DNA from: Henricia sp. BOLD:AAB3569
Lineage: Eukaryota; Echinodermata; Asteroidea; Spinulosida; Echinasteridae
Direction of reading: 5' to 3'
DNA length: 64,000 nt
Assembly: GCA_037783545.1 (NCBI GenBank)
Contig: JBBELK010001635.1
Span: 176,407-240,406, forward strand
Shown: positions 36,719-51,506 of the stretch, piece after piece
How the letters are laid out: each line of letters opens with the position of its first letter
How positions within the stretch are numbered: the first letter of the stretch is position 1
Program-made: the position numbers and the translations under genes
Notes under the pieces: generated by a model
The model's input: the letters and a program-made list of their open reading frames with translations, nothing else
Database searches by the model: none
Told to the model about the DNA's origin: nothing

Positions 36719-39700
36719 GTTAAATCTGGGGTGAGTCAATGGCCGTACAAATGTACACCAGCGCGGCGCAGGGTGTCCCAACAGCCACGGTTAGGGGGAA
36801 TAACCACGTAGCCGAGCTCCGTTTTCCCTAAACTCTGAAATTTCTCCGCATTTCCCAGCGAAAATCTGTCAATTTTGCATGACAAGTGCGGAATATATAC
36901 AGTTTGGAGCATGCAACATTTGAAGTTGGTTGGAAAATTCCTTGATTTCCAAATTTGCCGGCATTTGGGACACACTTTGACCTAATTCCCCTCACAATCT
37001 GGGGTCAGTAAACGGCCGTACAAATGTACACCAGCGCGGCGCATGGTGTCCCAACAGCCACGGTTAGGGGAATAACCAGGTAGCCGAGCTCCGTTTTCCC
37101 TAAACTCTGAAATTTCTCCGTCATTTCCCAGCGAAAATCTGTCAATTTTGCATGACAAGTGCGGAATATATACAGTTTGGAGCATGCAAAATTTGAAGTT
37201 GGTTTGAAAATTCCTTGATTTCCAAATTTGCCGGCATTTGGGACACACTTTGACCTAATTCCCGTCACAATCTGGGGTGAGTCAACGGCCGTACAAATGT
37301 ACACCAGCGCGGCGCAGGGTGTCCCAACAGCCACGGTTAGGGGAATAACCACGTAGCCGAGCTCCGTTTTCCCTAAACTCTGAAATTTCTCCGTCATTTC
37401 CCAGCGAAAATCTGTCAATTTTGCATGACAAGTGCGGAATATATACAGTTTGGAGCATGCATAAATTTGAAGTTGGTTGGAAAATTCCTTGATTTCCATA
37501 TTTTTCGGCATTTGGGACACACTTTGACCTAATTCCCGTCACAATCTGGGGGTGAGTCAACGGCCCGTACAAATGTACACCAGCGCGGCGCAGGGTGTCC
37601 CAACAGCCTCGGTTAGGGGAATAACCACGTAGCCGAGCTCCGTTTTCCCTAAACTCTGAAATTTCTCCGTCATTTCTCCAGCGAAAATCTGTCAATTTTG
37701 CATGACAAGTGCGGAATATATACAGTTTGGAGCATGCAACATTTGAAGTTGGTTGGAAAATTCCTTGATTTCCAAATTTGCCGGCATTTGGGACACACTT
37801 TGACCTAATTCCCGTCACAATCTGGGGGTGAGTCAACGGCCGTACAAATGTACACCAGCGCGGGGCAGGGTGTCCCAACAGCCACGGTTAGGGGAATAAC
37901 CACGAAGCCGAGCTCCGTTTTCCTTAAACTCTCAAATTTTTCCGTCATTTCCCAGCGAAAATCTGTCAATTTTGCATGACAAGTGCGGAATATATACAGT
38001 TTGGAGCATGCAAAATTTGAAGTTGGTTGGAAAATTCCTTGATTTCCAAATTTGCCGCATTTGGGACACACTTTGACCTAATTCCCGTCACAATCTGGGG
38101 TGAGTCAACGGCCGTACAAATGTACACCAGCGCGGCGCAGGGTGTCCCAACAGCCACGGTTAGGGGAATAACCACGTAGCCGAGCTCCGTTTTCCCTAAA
38201 CTCTCAAATTTATCCGTCATTTCCCAGCGAAAATCTGTCAATTTTGCATGACAAGTGCGGAATATATACAGTTTGGAGCATGCAAAATTTGAAGTTGGTT
38301 GGAAAATTCCTTGATTTCCAAATTTGCCGGCATTTGGGACACACTTTGACCTAATTCCCGTCACAATCTGGGGTGAGTCAACGGCCGTACAAATGTACAC
38401 CAGCGCGGCGCAGGGGTGTCCCAACAGCCACGGTTAGGGGAATAACCACGTAGCCGAGCTCCGTTTTCCCCTAAACTCTGAAATTTCTCCGTCATTTCCC
38501 AGCGAAAATCTGTCAATTTTGCATGACAAGTGCGGAATATATACAGTTTTGGAGCATGCAAAATTTGAAGTTGGTTTGAAAATTCCTTGATTTCCAAATT
38601 TGCCGGCATTTGGGACACACTTTGACCTAATTCCCGTCACAATCTTGGGTGAGTCAACGGCCGTACAAATGTACACCAGCGCGGCGCAGGGTGTCCCAAC
38701 AGCCACGGTTAGGGGGAATAACCACGTAGCCGAGCTCCGTTTTCCCTAAACTCTGAAATTTCTCCGTCATTTCCCAGCGAAAATCTGTCAATTTTGCATG
38801 ACAAGTGCGGAATATATACAGTTTGGAGCATGCAAAATTTGAAGTTGGTTTGAAAATTCCTTGATTTCCAAATTTGGCCGGCATTTGGGACACACTTTGA
38901 CCTAATTCCCGTCACAATCTGGGGTGAGTCAACGGCCGTACAAATGTACACCAGCGCGGCGCAGGGTGTCCAACAGCCACGGTTAGGGGAATAACCACGT
39001 AGCCGAGCTCCGTTTTCCCTAAACTCTGAAATGTCTCCGTCATTTCCCAGCGAAAATCTGTCAATTTTGCATGACAAGTGCGGAATATATACAGTTTGGA
39101 GCATGCAAAATTTGAAGTTGGTTGGAAAATTCCTTGATTTCCAAATTTGCCGGCATTTGGGACACACTTTGACCTAATTCCCGTCCCCATTTTGGGTGAG
39201 GTCAACGGCCGTACAAATGTACACCAGCGCGGCGCAGGGTATCCCAACAGCCACGGTTAGGGGAATAACCACGTTGCCGAGCTCCGTTTTCCCTAAACTC
39301 TAAAATTTCTCCGTCATTTCTCAGCGAAAATCTGTCAATTTTGCATGACAAGTGCGGAATATATACAGTTTGGAGCATGCACAATTTGAAGTTGGTTTGA
39401 AAATTCCTTGATTTCAAATTTGCCGGCATTTGGGACACACTTTGACCTAATTCCCGTCACAATCTGGGGGTGAGTCAACGGCCGTACAAATGTACACCCA
39501 GCGCGGCGCAGGGTGTCCCAACAGCCACGGTTAGGGGAATAACCACGTAGCCGAGCTCCGTTTTCCCTAAACTCTGAAATTTCTCCGTCATTTCCCAGCG
39601 AAAATCTGTCAATTTTGCATGACAAGTGCGGAATATATACAGTTTGGAGCATGCCAAATTTGAAGTTGGTTGGAAAATTCCTTGATTTCCAAATTTGCCG

Positions 39701-40280
39701 GCATTTGGGACACACTTTGACCTAATCCCCGTCACAATCTGGGGTGAGTCAACGGCCGTACAAATGTACACCAGCGCAGCGCAGGGTGTCCCAACAGCAC
39801 GGTTAGGGGAATAACCACGTAGCCGGAGCTCCGTTTTCCCTAAACTCTGAAATTTCTCCGTCATTTCCCAGCTGAAAATCTGTCAATTTTGCATGACAAG
39901 TGCGGAATATATACAGTTTGGAGCATGCAAAATTTGAAGTTGGTTGGAAAATTCCTTGATTTCCATATTTTCCGGCATTTGGGACACACTTTGACCTAAT
40001 TCCCGTCACAATCTGGGGTGAGTCAACGGCCGTACAAATGTACACCAGCGCGGCACAGGGTGTCCCAACAGCCACGGTTAGGGGAATAACCACGTAGCCG
40101 AGCTCCGTTTTCCTAAACTCTGAAATTTCTCCGTCATTTCCCAGCGAAAATCTGTCAATTTTGCATGACAAGTGCGGGAATATATACAGTTTGGAGCATG
40201 CAAAATTTGAAGTTGGTTTGAAAATTCCTTGATTTCCAAATTTGCCGGCATTTGGGACACACTTTGACCTAATTCCCGTC
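36719..40280. repeat. Subfamily II HOR, long version
   Basis: The order starts with gttaaatctgg, then ggtcagtaaac with aaccaggtagcc, ccatatttttcgg, agcctcggtt with gcaacattt, cgaagcc with ctctcaaattttt, ctctcaaatttatcc, two ggtttgaaaa units, aaatgtctcc, gtccccatttt with gggtatccc, gcatgccaaa, cagcgcagcg with ccatattttcc, then ggcacaggg. Compared with the version at 42.8 kb it has extra units after the second position. Confidence 0.7.
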
Positions 40281-42721
40281 ACAATCTGGGGTGAGTCAAC
40301 GGCCGTACAAATGTACACCAGCGCGGCGTAGGGTGTCCCAACAGCCACGGTTAGGGGAATAACCACGTAGCCGAGCTCCGTTTTCCCTAAACTCTGAAAT
40401 TTCTCGGTCATTTCCCAGCGAAAATCTGTCAATTTTGCATGACAAGTGCGGAATATATACAGTTTGGAGCATGCAAAATTTGAAGTTGGTTTGAAAATTC
40501 CTTGATTTCCAAATTTGCCGGCATTTGGGACACACTTTGACCTAATTCCCGTCACAATCTGGGGTGAGTCAACGGCCGTACAAATGTACACCAGCGCGGC
40601 GCAGGGTGTCCCAACAGCCACGGTTAGGGGAATAACCACGTAGCCGAGCTCCGTTTTCCCTAAACTCTGAAATTTCTCCGTCATTTCCCAGCGAAAATCT
40701 GTCAATTTTGCATGACAAGTGCGGAATATATACAGTTTGGGAGCATGCAAAATTTGAAGTTGGTTGGAAAATTCCTTGATTTCCATATTTTTCGGCATTT
40801 GGACACACTTTGACCTAATTCCCGTCACAATCTGGGGTGAGTCAACGGCCGTACAAATGTACACCAGCGCGGCGCAGGGTGTCCCAACAGCCTCGGTTAG
40901 GGGAATAACCACGTAAGCCGAGCTCCGTTTTCCCTAAACTCTGAAATTTCTCCGTCATTTCCCAGCGAAAATCTGTCAATTTTGCATGACAAGTGCGGAA
41001 TATATACAGTTTGGAGCATGCAACATTTGAAGTTGGTTGGAAAATTCCCTTGATTTCCAAATTTGCCGGCATTTGGGACACACTTTGACCTAATTCCCGT
41101 CACAATCTGGGGGTGAGTCAACGGCCGTACAAATGTACACCAGCGCGGGGCAGGGTGTCCCAACAGCCACGGTTAGGGGATATAACCACGAAGCCGAGCT
41201 CCGTTTTCCCTAAACTCTCAAATTTATCCGTCATTTCCCAGCGAAAATCTGTCAATTTTGCATGACAAGTGCGGAATAGATATACAGTTTGGAGCATGCA
41301 AAATTTGAAGTTGGTTGGAAAATTCCTTGATTTCCAAATTTGCCGGCATTTGGGACACACTTTGACCTAATTCCCGTCACAATCTGGGGTGAGTCAACGG
41401 CCGTACAAATGTACACCAGCGCGGCGCAGGGTGTCCCCAACAGCCACGGTTTAGGGAATAACCACGTAGCCGAGCTCCGTTTTCCCTTAAACTCTGAAAT
41501 TTCTCCGTCATTTCCAAGCGAAAATCTGTCAATTTTGCATGACAAGTGCGGAATATATACAGTTTGGAGCATGCAAAATTTGAAGTTGGTTGGAAAATTC
41601 CTTGATTTCCAAATTTGCCGGCATTTGGGACACACTTTGACCTAATTCCCCTCACAATCTGGGGTCAGTAAACGGCCGTACAAATGTACACCAGCGCGGC
41701 GCATGGTGTCCCAACAGCCACGGTTAGGGGAATAACCACGTAGCCGAGCTCCGGTTTTCCCTAAACTCTGAAATTTCTCCGTCATTTCCAGCGAAAATCT
41801 GTCAATTTTGCATGACAAGTGCGGAATATATACAGTTTGGAGCATGCAAAATTTGAAGTTGGTTTTGAAAATTCCTTGATTTCCAATTTGCCGGCAATTT
41901 GGGACACACTTTGACCTAATTCCCGTCACAATCTGGGGTGAGTCAACGGCCGTACAAATGTACACCAGCGCGGCGCAGGGTTGTCCCAACAGCCACGGTT
42001 AGGGGAATAACCACGTAGCCGAGCTCCGTTTTCCCTAAACTCTGAAATTTCTCCGTCATTTCCCAGCGGAAAATCTGTCAATTTTTGCATGACAAGTGCG
42101 GAATATATACAGTTTGGAGCATGCAAAATTTGAAGTTGGTTTGAAAATTCTTGATTTCCAAATTTGCCGGCATTTTGGGACACACTTTGACCTAAGTTCC
42201 CGTCACAATCTGGGGTGAGTCAACGGCCGTACAAATGTACACCAGCGCGGCGCAGGGTGTCCCAACAGCCACGGTTAGGGGAATAAACCACGTAGCCGAG
42301 CTCCGTTTTCCCTAAACTCTGAAATTTCTCCGTCATTTCCCAGCGAAAATCTGTCAATTTTGGCATGACAAGTGCGGAATATATACAGTTTTGGAGCATG
42401 CAAAATTTGAAGTTGGTTTGAAAATTCCTTGATTTCCAAATTTGCCGGCATTTGGGACACACTTTGACCTAATTCCCGTCACAATCTGGGGTGAGTCAAC
42501 GGCCGTACAAATGTACACCAGCGCGGCGCAGGGTGTCCCAACAGCCACGGTTAGGGGAATAACCACGTAGCCGAGCTCCGTTTTCCCTAAACTCTGAAAT
42601 TTCTCCGTCATTTCCCAGCGAAAATCTGTCAATTTTGCATGACAAGTGCGGAATATATACAGTTTGGAGCATGCAAAATTTGAAGTTGGTTTGGAAAATT
42701 CCTTGATTTCCATATTTTCCG

Positions 42722-42749
42722 GCATTTGGGACACAGCATTTGGGACACA
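42722..42749. repeat. 14-bp direct microduplication
   Basis: The 14-mer gcatttgggacaca is present twice in tandem (42,722-42,735 and 42,736-42,749) inside one monomer; all neighbouring units have it once. It is the largest local length change I saw outside the degraded zone. Confidence 0.85.
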
Positions 42750-42765
42750 CTTTGACCTAATTCCC

Positions 42766-45700
42766 GTTAAATCTGGGGTGAGTCAATGGCCGTACAAATG
42801 TACACCAGCGCGGCGCAGGGTGTCCCAACAGCCACGGTTAGGGGGAATAACCACGTAGCCGAGCTCCGTTTTCCCTAAACTCTGAAATTTCTCCGGCATT
42901 TCCAGCGAAAATCTGTCAATTTTGCATGACAAGTGCGGAATATATACAGTTTGGAGCATGCAACATTTGAAGTTGGTTGGAAAATTCCTTGATTTCCAAA
43001 TTTGCCGGCATTTGGGGACACACTTTGACCTAATTCCCCTCACAATCTGGGGTCAGTAAACGGCCGTACAAATGTACACCAGCGCGGCGCATGGTGTCCC
43101 AACAGCCACGGTTAGGGGAATAACCAGGTAGCCGAGCTCCGTTTTCCCTAAACTCTGAAATTTCTCCGTCATTTCCCAGCGAAAATCTGTCAATTTTGCA
43201 TGACAAGTGCGGAATATATACAGTTTGGAGCATGCAAAATTTGAAGTTGGTTTGAAAATTCCTTGATTTCCAAATTTGCCGGCATTTGGGACACACTTTG
43301 ACCTAATTCCCGTCACAATCTGGGGTGAGTCAACGGCCGTACAAATGTACACCAGCGCGGCGCAGGGTGTCCCAAACAGCCACGGTTAGGGGAATAACCA
43401 CGTAGCCGAGCTCCGTTTTCCCTAAACTCTGAAATTTCTCCGTCATTTCCCAGCGAAAATCTGTCAATTTTGCATGACAAGTGCGGAATATATACAGTTT
43501 GGAGCATGCAAAATTTGAAGTTGGTTGGAAAATTCCTTGATTTCCAAATTTGCCGGCATTTGGGACACACTTTGACCTAATTCCCGTCACAATCTGGGTG
43601 AGTCAACGGCCGTACAAATGTACACCAGCGCGGCGCAGGGTGTCCCAACAGCCACGGTTAGGGAATAACCACGTAGCCGAGCTCCGTTTTCCCTAAACTC
43701 TCAAATTTATCCGTCATTTCCCAGCGAAAATCTGTCAATTTTGCATGACAAGTGCGGAATATATACAGTTTGGAGCATGCAAAATTTGAAGTTGGTTGGA
43801 AAATTCCTTGATTTCCAAATTTGCCGGCATTTGGGACACACTTTGACCTAATTCCCGTCACAATCTGGGGTGAGTCAACGGCCGTACAAATGTACACCAG
43901 CCGCGGCGCAGGGTGTCCCAACAGCCACGGTTAGGGGAATAACCACGTAGCCGAGCTCCGTTTTCCCTAAACTCTGAAATTTCTCCGTCATTTCCCAGCG
44001 AAAATCTGTCAATTTTGCATGACAAGTGCGGAATATATACAGTTTGGAGCATGCAAAATTTGAAGTTGGTTTGAAAATTCCTTGATTTCCAAATTTGCCG
44101 GCATTTGGGACACACTTTGACCTAATTCCCGTCACAATCTGGGGTAGAGTCAACGGCCGTACAAATGTACACCAGCGCGGCGCAGGGTGTCCCCAACAGC
44201 CACGGTTAGGGGAATAACCACGTAGCCGAGCTCCGTTTTCCCTAAACTCTGAAATTTCTCCGTCATTTCCAGCGAAAATCTGTCAATTTTGCATGACAAG
44301 TGCGGAATATATACAGTTTGGAGCATGCAAAATTTGAAGTTGGTTTGAAAATTCCTTGATTTCCAAATTTGCCGGCATTTGGGACACACTTTGACCTAAT
44401 TCCCGTCACAATCTGGGGTGAGTCAACGGCCGTACAAATGTACACCAGCGCGGCGCAGGGTGTCCCAACAGCCACGGTTAGGGGAATAACCACGTAGCCG
44501 AGCTCCGTTTTCCCTAAACTCTGAAATTTCTCCGTCATTTCCCAGCGAAAATCTGTCAATTTTGCATGACAAGTGCGGAATATATACAGTTTGGAGCATG
44601 CAAAATTTGAAGTTGGTTTGAAAATTCCTTGATTTCCAAATTTGCCGGCATTTGGGACACACTTTGACCTAATTCCCGTCACAATCTGGGGTGAGTCAAC
44701 GGCCGTACAAATGTACACCAGCGCGGCGCAGGGTGCCCAACAGCCACGGTTAGGGGAATAACCACGTAGCCGAGCTCCGTTTTCCCTAAACTCTGAATGT
44801 CTCCGTCATTTCCCAGCGAAAATCTGTCAATTTTGCATGACAAGTGCGGAATATATACAGTTTGGAGCATGCAAAATTTGAAGTTGGTTGGAAAATTCCT
44901 TGATTTCCAAATTTGCCGGCATTTGGGACACACTTTGACCTAATTCCCGTCCCCATTTTGGGTGAGTCAACGGCCCGTACAAATGTACACCAGCGCGGCG
45001 CAGGGTATCCCAACAGCCACGGTTAGGGGAATAACCACGTTGCGAGCTCCGTTTTCCCTAAACTCTAAAATTTCTCCGTCATTTCTCAGCGAAAATCTGT
45101 CAATTTTGCATGACAAGTGCGGAATATATACAGTTTGGAGCATGCCAAATTTGAAGTTGGTTGGACAATTCCTTGATTTCCAAATTTGCCGGCATTTGGG
45201 ACACACTTTGACCTAATCCCCGTCACAATCTGGGGTGAGTCAACGGCCGTACAAATGTACACCAGCGCAGCGCAGGGGTGTCCCAACAGCCACGGTTAGG
45301 GGAATAACCACGTAGCCGAGCTCCGTTTTCCCTAAACTCTGAAATTTCTCCGTCATTTCCCAGCGAAAATCTGTCAATTTTGCATGACAAGTGCGGATAT
45401 ATACAGTTTGGAGCATGCAAAATTTGAAGTTGGTTGGAAAATTCCTTGATTTCCATATTTTCCGGCATTTGGGACACACTTTGACCTAATTCCCGTCACA
45501 ATCTGGGGTGAGTCAACGGCCGTACAAATGTACACCAGCGCGGCGCAGGGTGTCCCAACAGCCACGGTTAGGGGAATAACCACGTAGCCGAGCTCCGTTT
45601 TCCCTAAACTCTGAAATTTCTCCGTCATTCCCAGCGAAAATCTGTCAATTTTGCATGACAAGTGCGGAATATATACAGTTTGGAGCATGCAAAATTTGAA

Positions 45701-46311
45701 GTTGGTTTGAAAATTCCTTGATTTCCAAATTTGCCGGCATTTGGGACACACTTTGACCTAATTCCCGTCACAATCTGGGGTGAGTCAACGGCCGTACAAA
45801 TGTACACCAGCGCGGCGCAGGGTGTCCCAACAGCCACGGTTAGGGGAATAACCACGTAGCGAGCTCCGTTTTCCCTAAACTCTGAAATTTCTCCGTCATT
45901 TCCCAGCGAAAATCTGTCAATTTTGCATGACAAGTGCGGAATATATACAGTTTGGAGCATGCAAAATTTGAAGTTGGTTTGAAAATTCCTTGATTTCCAA
46001 ATTTGCCGGCATTTGGGACACACTTTGACCTAATTCCCGTCACAATCTGGGGTGAGTCAACGGCCGTACAAATGTACACCAGCGCGGCGCAGGGTGTCCC
46101 AACAGCCACGGTTAGGGGAATAACCACGTAGCCGAGCTCCGTTTTCCCTAAACTCTGAAATTTCTCCGTCATTTCCCAGCGAAAATCTGTCAATTTTGCA
46201 TGACAAGTGCGGAATATATACAGTTTGGAGCATGCAAAATTTGAAGTTGGTTGGAAAATTCCTTGATTTCCATATTTTCCGGCATTTGGGACACACTTTG
46301 ACCTAATTCCC
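42766..46311. repeat. Subfamily II 13-monomer HOR, copy a
   Basis: Runs from gttaaatctgg at 42,766 to the next occurrence at 46,312, 3,546 bp against 3,549 for 13 exact units. Order: gttaaat unit; ggtcagtaaac unit with aaccagg; plain unit; ctctcaaattta; three ggtttgaaaa units; aatgtctcc; gtccccatttt with ctctaaaatt; cagcgcagcg with ccatattttcc; two ggtttgaaaa units; ccatattttcc. Confidence 0.78.
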
Positions 46312-49300
46312 GTTAAATCTGGGGTGAGTCAATGGCCGTACAAATGTACACCAGCGCGGCGCAGGGTGTCCCAACAGCCACGGTTAGGGGAATAACCACG
46401 TAGCCGAGCTCCGTTTTCCCTAAACTCTGAAATTTCTCCGGCATTTCCCAGCGAAAATCTGTCAATTTTGCATGACAAGTGCGGAATATATACAGTTTGG
46501 AGCATGCAACATTTGAAGTTGGTTGGAAAATTCCTTGATTTCCAAATTTGCCGGCATTTGGGACACACTTTGACCTAATTCCCCTCACAATCTGGGGTCA
46601 GTAAACGGCCGTACAAATGTACACCAGCGCGGCGCATGGTGTCCCAACAGCCACGGTTAGGGGAATAACCAGGTAGCCGAGCTCCGTTTTCCCTAAACTC
46701 TGAAATTTCTCCGTCATTTCCCAGCGAAAATCTGTCAATTTTGCATGACAAGTGCGGAATATATACAGTTTGGAGCCATGCAAAATTTGAAGTTGGTTTG
46801 AAAATTCCTTGATTTCCAAATTTGCCGGCATTTGGGACACACTTTGACCTTAATTCCCGTCACAATCTGGGGTGAGTCAACGGCCGTACAAATGTACACC
46901 AGCGCGGCGCAGGGTGTCCCAACAGCCACGGTTAGGGGAATAACCACGTAGCCGAGCTCCGTTTTCCCTAAACTCTGAAATTTTCTCCGTCATTTCCCAG
47001 CGAAAATCTGTCAATTTTGCATGGACAAGTGCGGAATATATACAGTTTGGAGCATGCAAAATTTGAAGGTTGGTTGGAAAATTCCTTGATTTCCAAATTT
47101 GCCGGCATTTGGGACACACTTTGACCTAATTCCCGTCACAATCTGGGGTGAGTCAACGGCCGTACAAATGTACACCAGCGCGGCGCAGGGGTGTCCCAAC
47201 GCCACGGTTAGGGGGAATAACCACGTAGCCGAGCTCCGTTTTCCCTAAACTCTCAAATTTATCCGTCATTTCCCAGCGAAAATCTGTCAATTTTGCATGA
47301 CAAGTGCGGAATATATACAGTTTGGAGCATGCAAAATTTGAAGTTGGTTGGAAAATTCCTTGATTTCCAAATTTGCCGGCATTTGGGACACACTTTGACC
47401 TAATTCCCGTCACAATCTGGGGTGAGTCAACGGCCGTACAAATGTACACCAGCGCGGGCCGCAGGGTGTCCCAACAGCCACGGTTAGGGGAATAACCACG
47501 TAGCCGAGCTCCGTTTTCCCTAAACTCTGAAATTTCTCCGTCATTTCCAGCGAAAATCTGTCAATTTTGCATGACAAGTGCGGAATATATACAGTTTGGA
47601 GCATGCAAAATTTGAAGTTGGTTTGAAAATTCCTTGATTTCCAAATTTGCCGGCATTTGGGACACACTTTGACCTAATTCCCGTCACAATCTGGGGTGAG
47701 TCAACGGCCGTACAAATGTACACCAGCGCGGCGCAGGGTGTCCCAACAGCCACGGTTAGGGGAATAACCACGTAGCCGAGCTCCGTTTTCCCTAAACTCT
47801 GAAATTTCTCCGTCATTTCCCAGCGAAAATCTGTCAATTTTGCATGACAAGTGCGGAATATATACAGTTTGGAGCATGCAAAATTTGAAGTTGGTTTGAA
47901 AATTCCTTGATTTCCAAATTTGCCGGCATTTGGACACACTTTGACCTAATTCCCGTCACAATCTGGGGTCGAGTCAACGGCCGTACAAATGTACACCAGC
48001 GCGGCGCAGATTGTCCCAACAGCCACGGTTAGGGGAATAACCACGTAGCCGAGCTCCGTTTTCCCTAAACTCTGAAATTTCTCCGTCATTTCCCAGCGAA
48101 AATCTGTCAATTTTGCATGACAAGTGCGGAATATATACAGTTTGGAGCATGCAAAATTTGAAGTTGGTTTGAAAATTCCCTTGATTTCCAAATTTGCCGG
48201 CATTTGGGACACACTTTTGACCTAATTCCCGTCACAATCTGGGGTGAGGTCAACGGCCGTACAAATGTACACCAGCGCGGCGCAGGGTGCCCAACAGCCA
48301 CGGTTAGGGGAATAACCACGTAGCCGAGCTCCGTTTTCCCTAAACTCTGAAATGTCTCCGTCATTTCCCAGCGAAAATCTGTCAATTTTGCATGACAAGT
48401 GCGGAATATATACAGTTTGGAGCATGCAAAATTTGAAGTTGGTTGGAAAATTCCTTGATTTCCAAATTTGCCGGCATTTGGGACACACTTTGACCTAATT
48501 CCCGTCCCAATTTGGGTGAGTCAACGGCCGGTACAAATGTACACCAGCGCGGCGCAGGGTGTCCCAACAGCCACGGTTAGGGGAATAACCACGTTGCCGA
48601 GCTCCGTTTTCCCCTAAACTCTAAAATTTCTCCGTCATTTCTCAGCGAAAATCTGTCATTTTGCATGACAAGTGCGGAATATATACAGTTTGGAGCATGC
48701 AAAATTTGAAGTTGGTTGGACAATTCCTTGATTTCCAAATTTGCCGGCATTTGGGACACACTTTGACCTAATTCCCGTCACAATCTGGTGTGAGTCAACG
48801 GCCGTACAAATGTACACCAGCGCAGCGCAGGGGTGTCCCCAACAGCCACGGTTAGGGGAATAACCACGTAGCCGAGCTCCGTTTTCCCTAAACTCTGAAA
48901 TTTCTCCGTCATTTCCCAGCGAAATCTGTCAATTTTGCATGACAAGTGCGGAATATATACAGTTTGGAGCATGCAAAATTTGAAGTTGGTTGGAAAATTC
49001 CTTGATTTCCATATTTTCCGGCATTTGGGACACACTTTGACCTAATTCCCGTCACAATCTGGGGTGAGTCAACGGCCGTACAAATGTACACCAGCGCGGC
49101 ACAGGGTGTCCCAACAGCCACGGTTAGGGGAATAACCACGTAGCCGAGCTCCGTTTTCCCTAAACTCTGAAATTTCTCCGTCATTTCCCAGCGAAAATCT
49201 GTCAATTTTGCATGACAAGTGCGGAATATATACAGTTTGGAGCATGCAAAAATTTGAAGTTGGTTTGAAAATTCCTTGATTTCCAAATTTGCCGGCATTT

Positions 49301-49870
49301 GGGACACACTTTGACCTAATTCCCGTCACAATCTGGGGTGAGTCAACGGCCCGTACAAATGTACACCAGCGCGGCGCTAGGGTGTCCCAACAGCCACGGT
49401 TAGGGGAATAACCACGTAGCGAGCTCCGTTTTCCCTAAACTCTGAAATTTCTCGTTCATTTCCCAGCGAAAATCTGTCAATTTTGCATGACAAGTGCGGA
49501 ATATATACAGTTTGGAGCATGCAAAATTTGATAGTGGTTTGAAAATTCCTTGATTTCCAAATTTGCCGGCATTTGGGACACACTTTGACCTAATTCCCGT
49601 CACAATCTGGGGTGAGTCAACGGCCGTACAAATGTACACCAGCGCGGCGCAGGGTGTCCCAACAGCCACGGTTAGGGGAATAACCACGTAGCCGAGCTCC
49701 GTTTTCCCTAAACTCTGAAATTTCTCCGTCATTTCCCAGCGAAAATCTGTCAATTTTGAATGACAAGTGCGGAATATATACAGTTTGGAGCATGCAAAAT
49801 TTGAAGTTGGTTGGAAAATTCCTTGATTTCCATATTTTTCGGCATTTGGGACACACTTTGACCTAATTCC
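46312..49870. repeat. Subfamily II 13-monomer HOR, copy b
   Basis: Follows the same 13-unit order as copy a, over about 3.56 kb, but its last unit has ccatatttttcgg instead of ccatattttcc and is followed by an agcctcggtt unit rather than a new gttaaat unit. The seventh diagnostic (gtcccaatttggg near 48,505) is a degraded form of gtccccattttggg. Confidence 0.75.
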
Positions 49871-51506
49871 CGTCACAATCTGGGGTGAGTCAACGGCCGT
49901 ACAAAATGTACACCAGCGCGGCGCAGGGTGTCCCAACAGCCTCGGTTAGGGGAATAACCACGTAGCCGAGCTCCGTTTTCCCTAAACTCTGAAATTTCTC
50001 CGTCATTTCCCAGCGAAAATCTGTCAATTTTGCATGACAAGTGCGGAATATATACAGTTTGGAGCATGCAACATTTGAAGTTGGTTGGAAAATTCCTTGA
50101 TTTCCAAATTTGCCGGCATTTGGGACACACTTTGACCTAATTCCCGTCACAATCTGGGGTGAGTCAACGGCCGTACAAATGTACACCAGCGCGGGCAGGG
50201 TGTCCCAACAGCCACGGTTAGGGGAATAACCACGAGCCGAGCTCCGTTTTCCCCTAAACTCTCAAATTTATCCGTCATTTCCCAGCGAAAATCTGTCAAT
50301 TTTGCATGACAAGTGCGGAATATATACAGTTTGGAGCATGCAAAATTTGAAGTTGGTTGGAAAATTCCTTGATTTCCAAATTTGCCGGCATTTGGGACAC
50401 ACTTTGACCTAATTCCCGTCACAATCTGGGGTGAGTCAACGCCGTACAAATGTACACCGGCGCGGCGCAGGGTGTCCCAACAGCCACGGTTAGGGGAATA
50501 ACCACGTAGCCGAGCTCCGTTTCCCTAAACTCTGAAATTTCTCCGTCATTTCCAAGCGAAAATCTGTCAATTTTGCATGACAAGTGCGGAATATATACAG
50601 TTTGGAGCATGCAAAATTTGAAGTTGGTTGTGAAAATTCCTTGATTTCCAAATTTGCCGGCATTTGGGACACACTTTGACCTAATTCCCGTCACAATCTG
50701 GGGTGAGTCAACGGCCGTACAAATGTACACCAGCGCGGCGCAGGGTGTCCCAACAGCCACGGTTAGGGGAATAACCACGTAGCCGAGCTCCGTTTTCCCT
50801 AAACTCTGAAATTTCTCCGTCATTTCCCAGCGAAAATCTGTCAATTTTGCATGACAAGTGCGGAATATATACAGTTTGGAGCATGCAAATTTGAAGTTGG
50901 TTTGAAAATTCCTTGATTTCCTAATTTGCCGGCATTTGGACACACTTTGACCTAATTCCCGTCACAATCTGGGGTGAGTCAACGGCCGTACAAATGTACA
51001 CCAGCGCGGCGCAGGGTGTCCCAACAGCCACGGTTAGGGGAATAACCACGTAGCCGAGCTCCGTTTTCCCTAAACTCTGAAATTCTCCGTCATTTTCCCA
51101 GCGAAAATCTGTCAATTTTGCATGACAAGTGCGGAATATATACAGTTTGGAGCATGCAAAATTTGAAGTTGGTTTGAAAATTCCTTGATTTCCAAATTTG
51201 CCGGCATTTGGGACACACTTTGACCTAATTCCCGTCACAATCTGGGGTGAGTCAACGGCCGTACAAATGTACACCAGCGCGGCGCAGGGTGTCCCAACAG
51301 CCACGGTTAGGGGAATAACCACGTAGCCGAGCTCCGTTTTCCCTAAACTCTGAAATTTCTCCGTCATTTCCCAGCGAAAATCTGTCAATTTTGCATGACA
51401 AAGTGCGGAATATATACAGTTTGGAGCATGCAAAATTTGAAGTTGGTTGGAAAATTCCTTGATTTCCATATTTTCCGCATTTGGGACACACTTTGACCTA
51501 ATTCCC

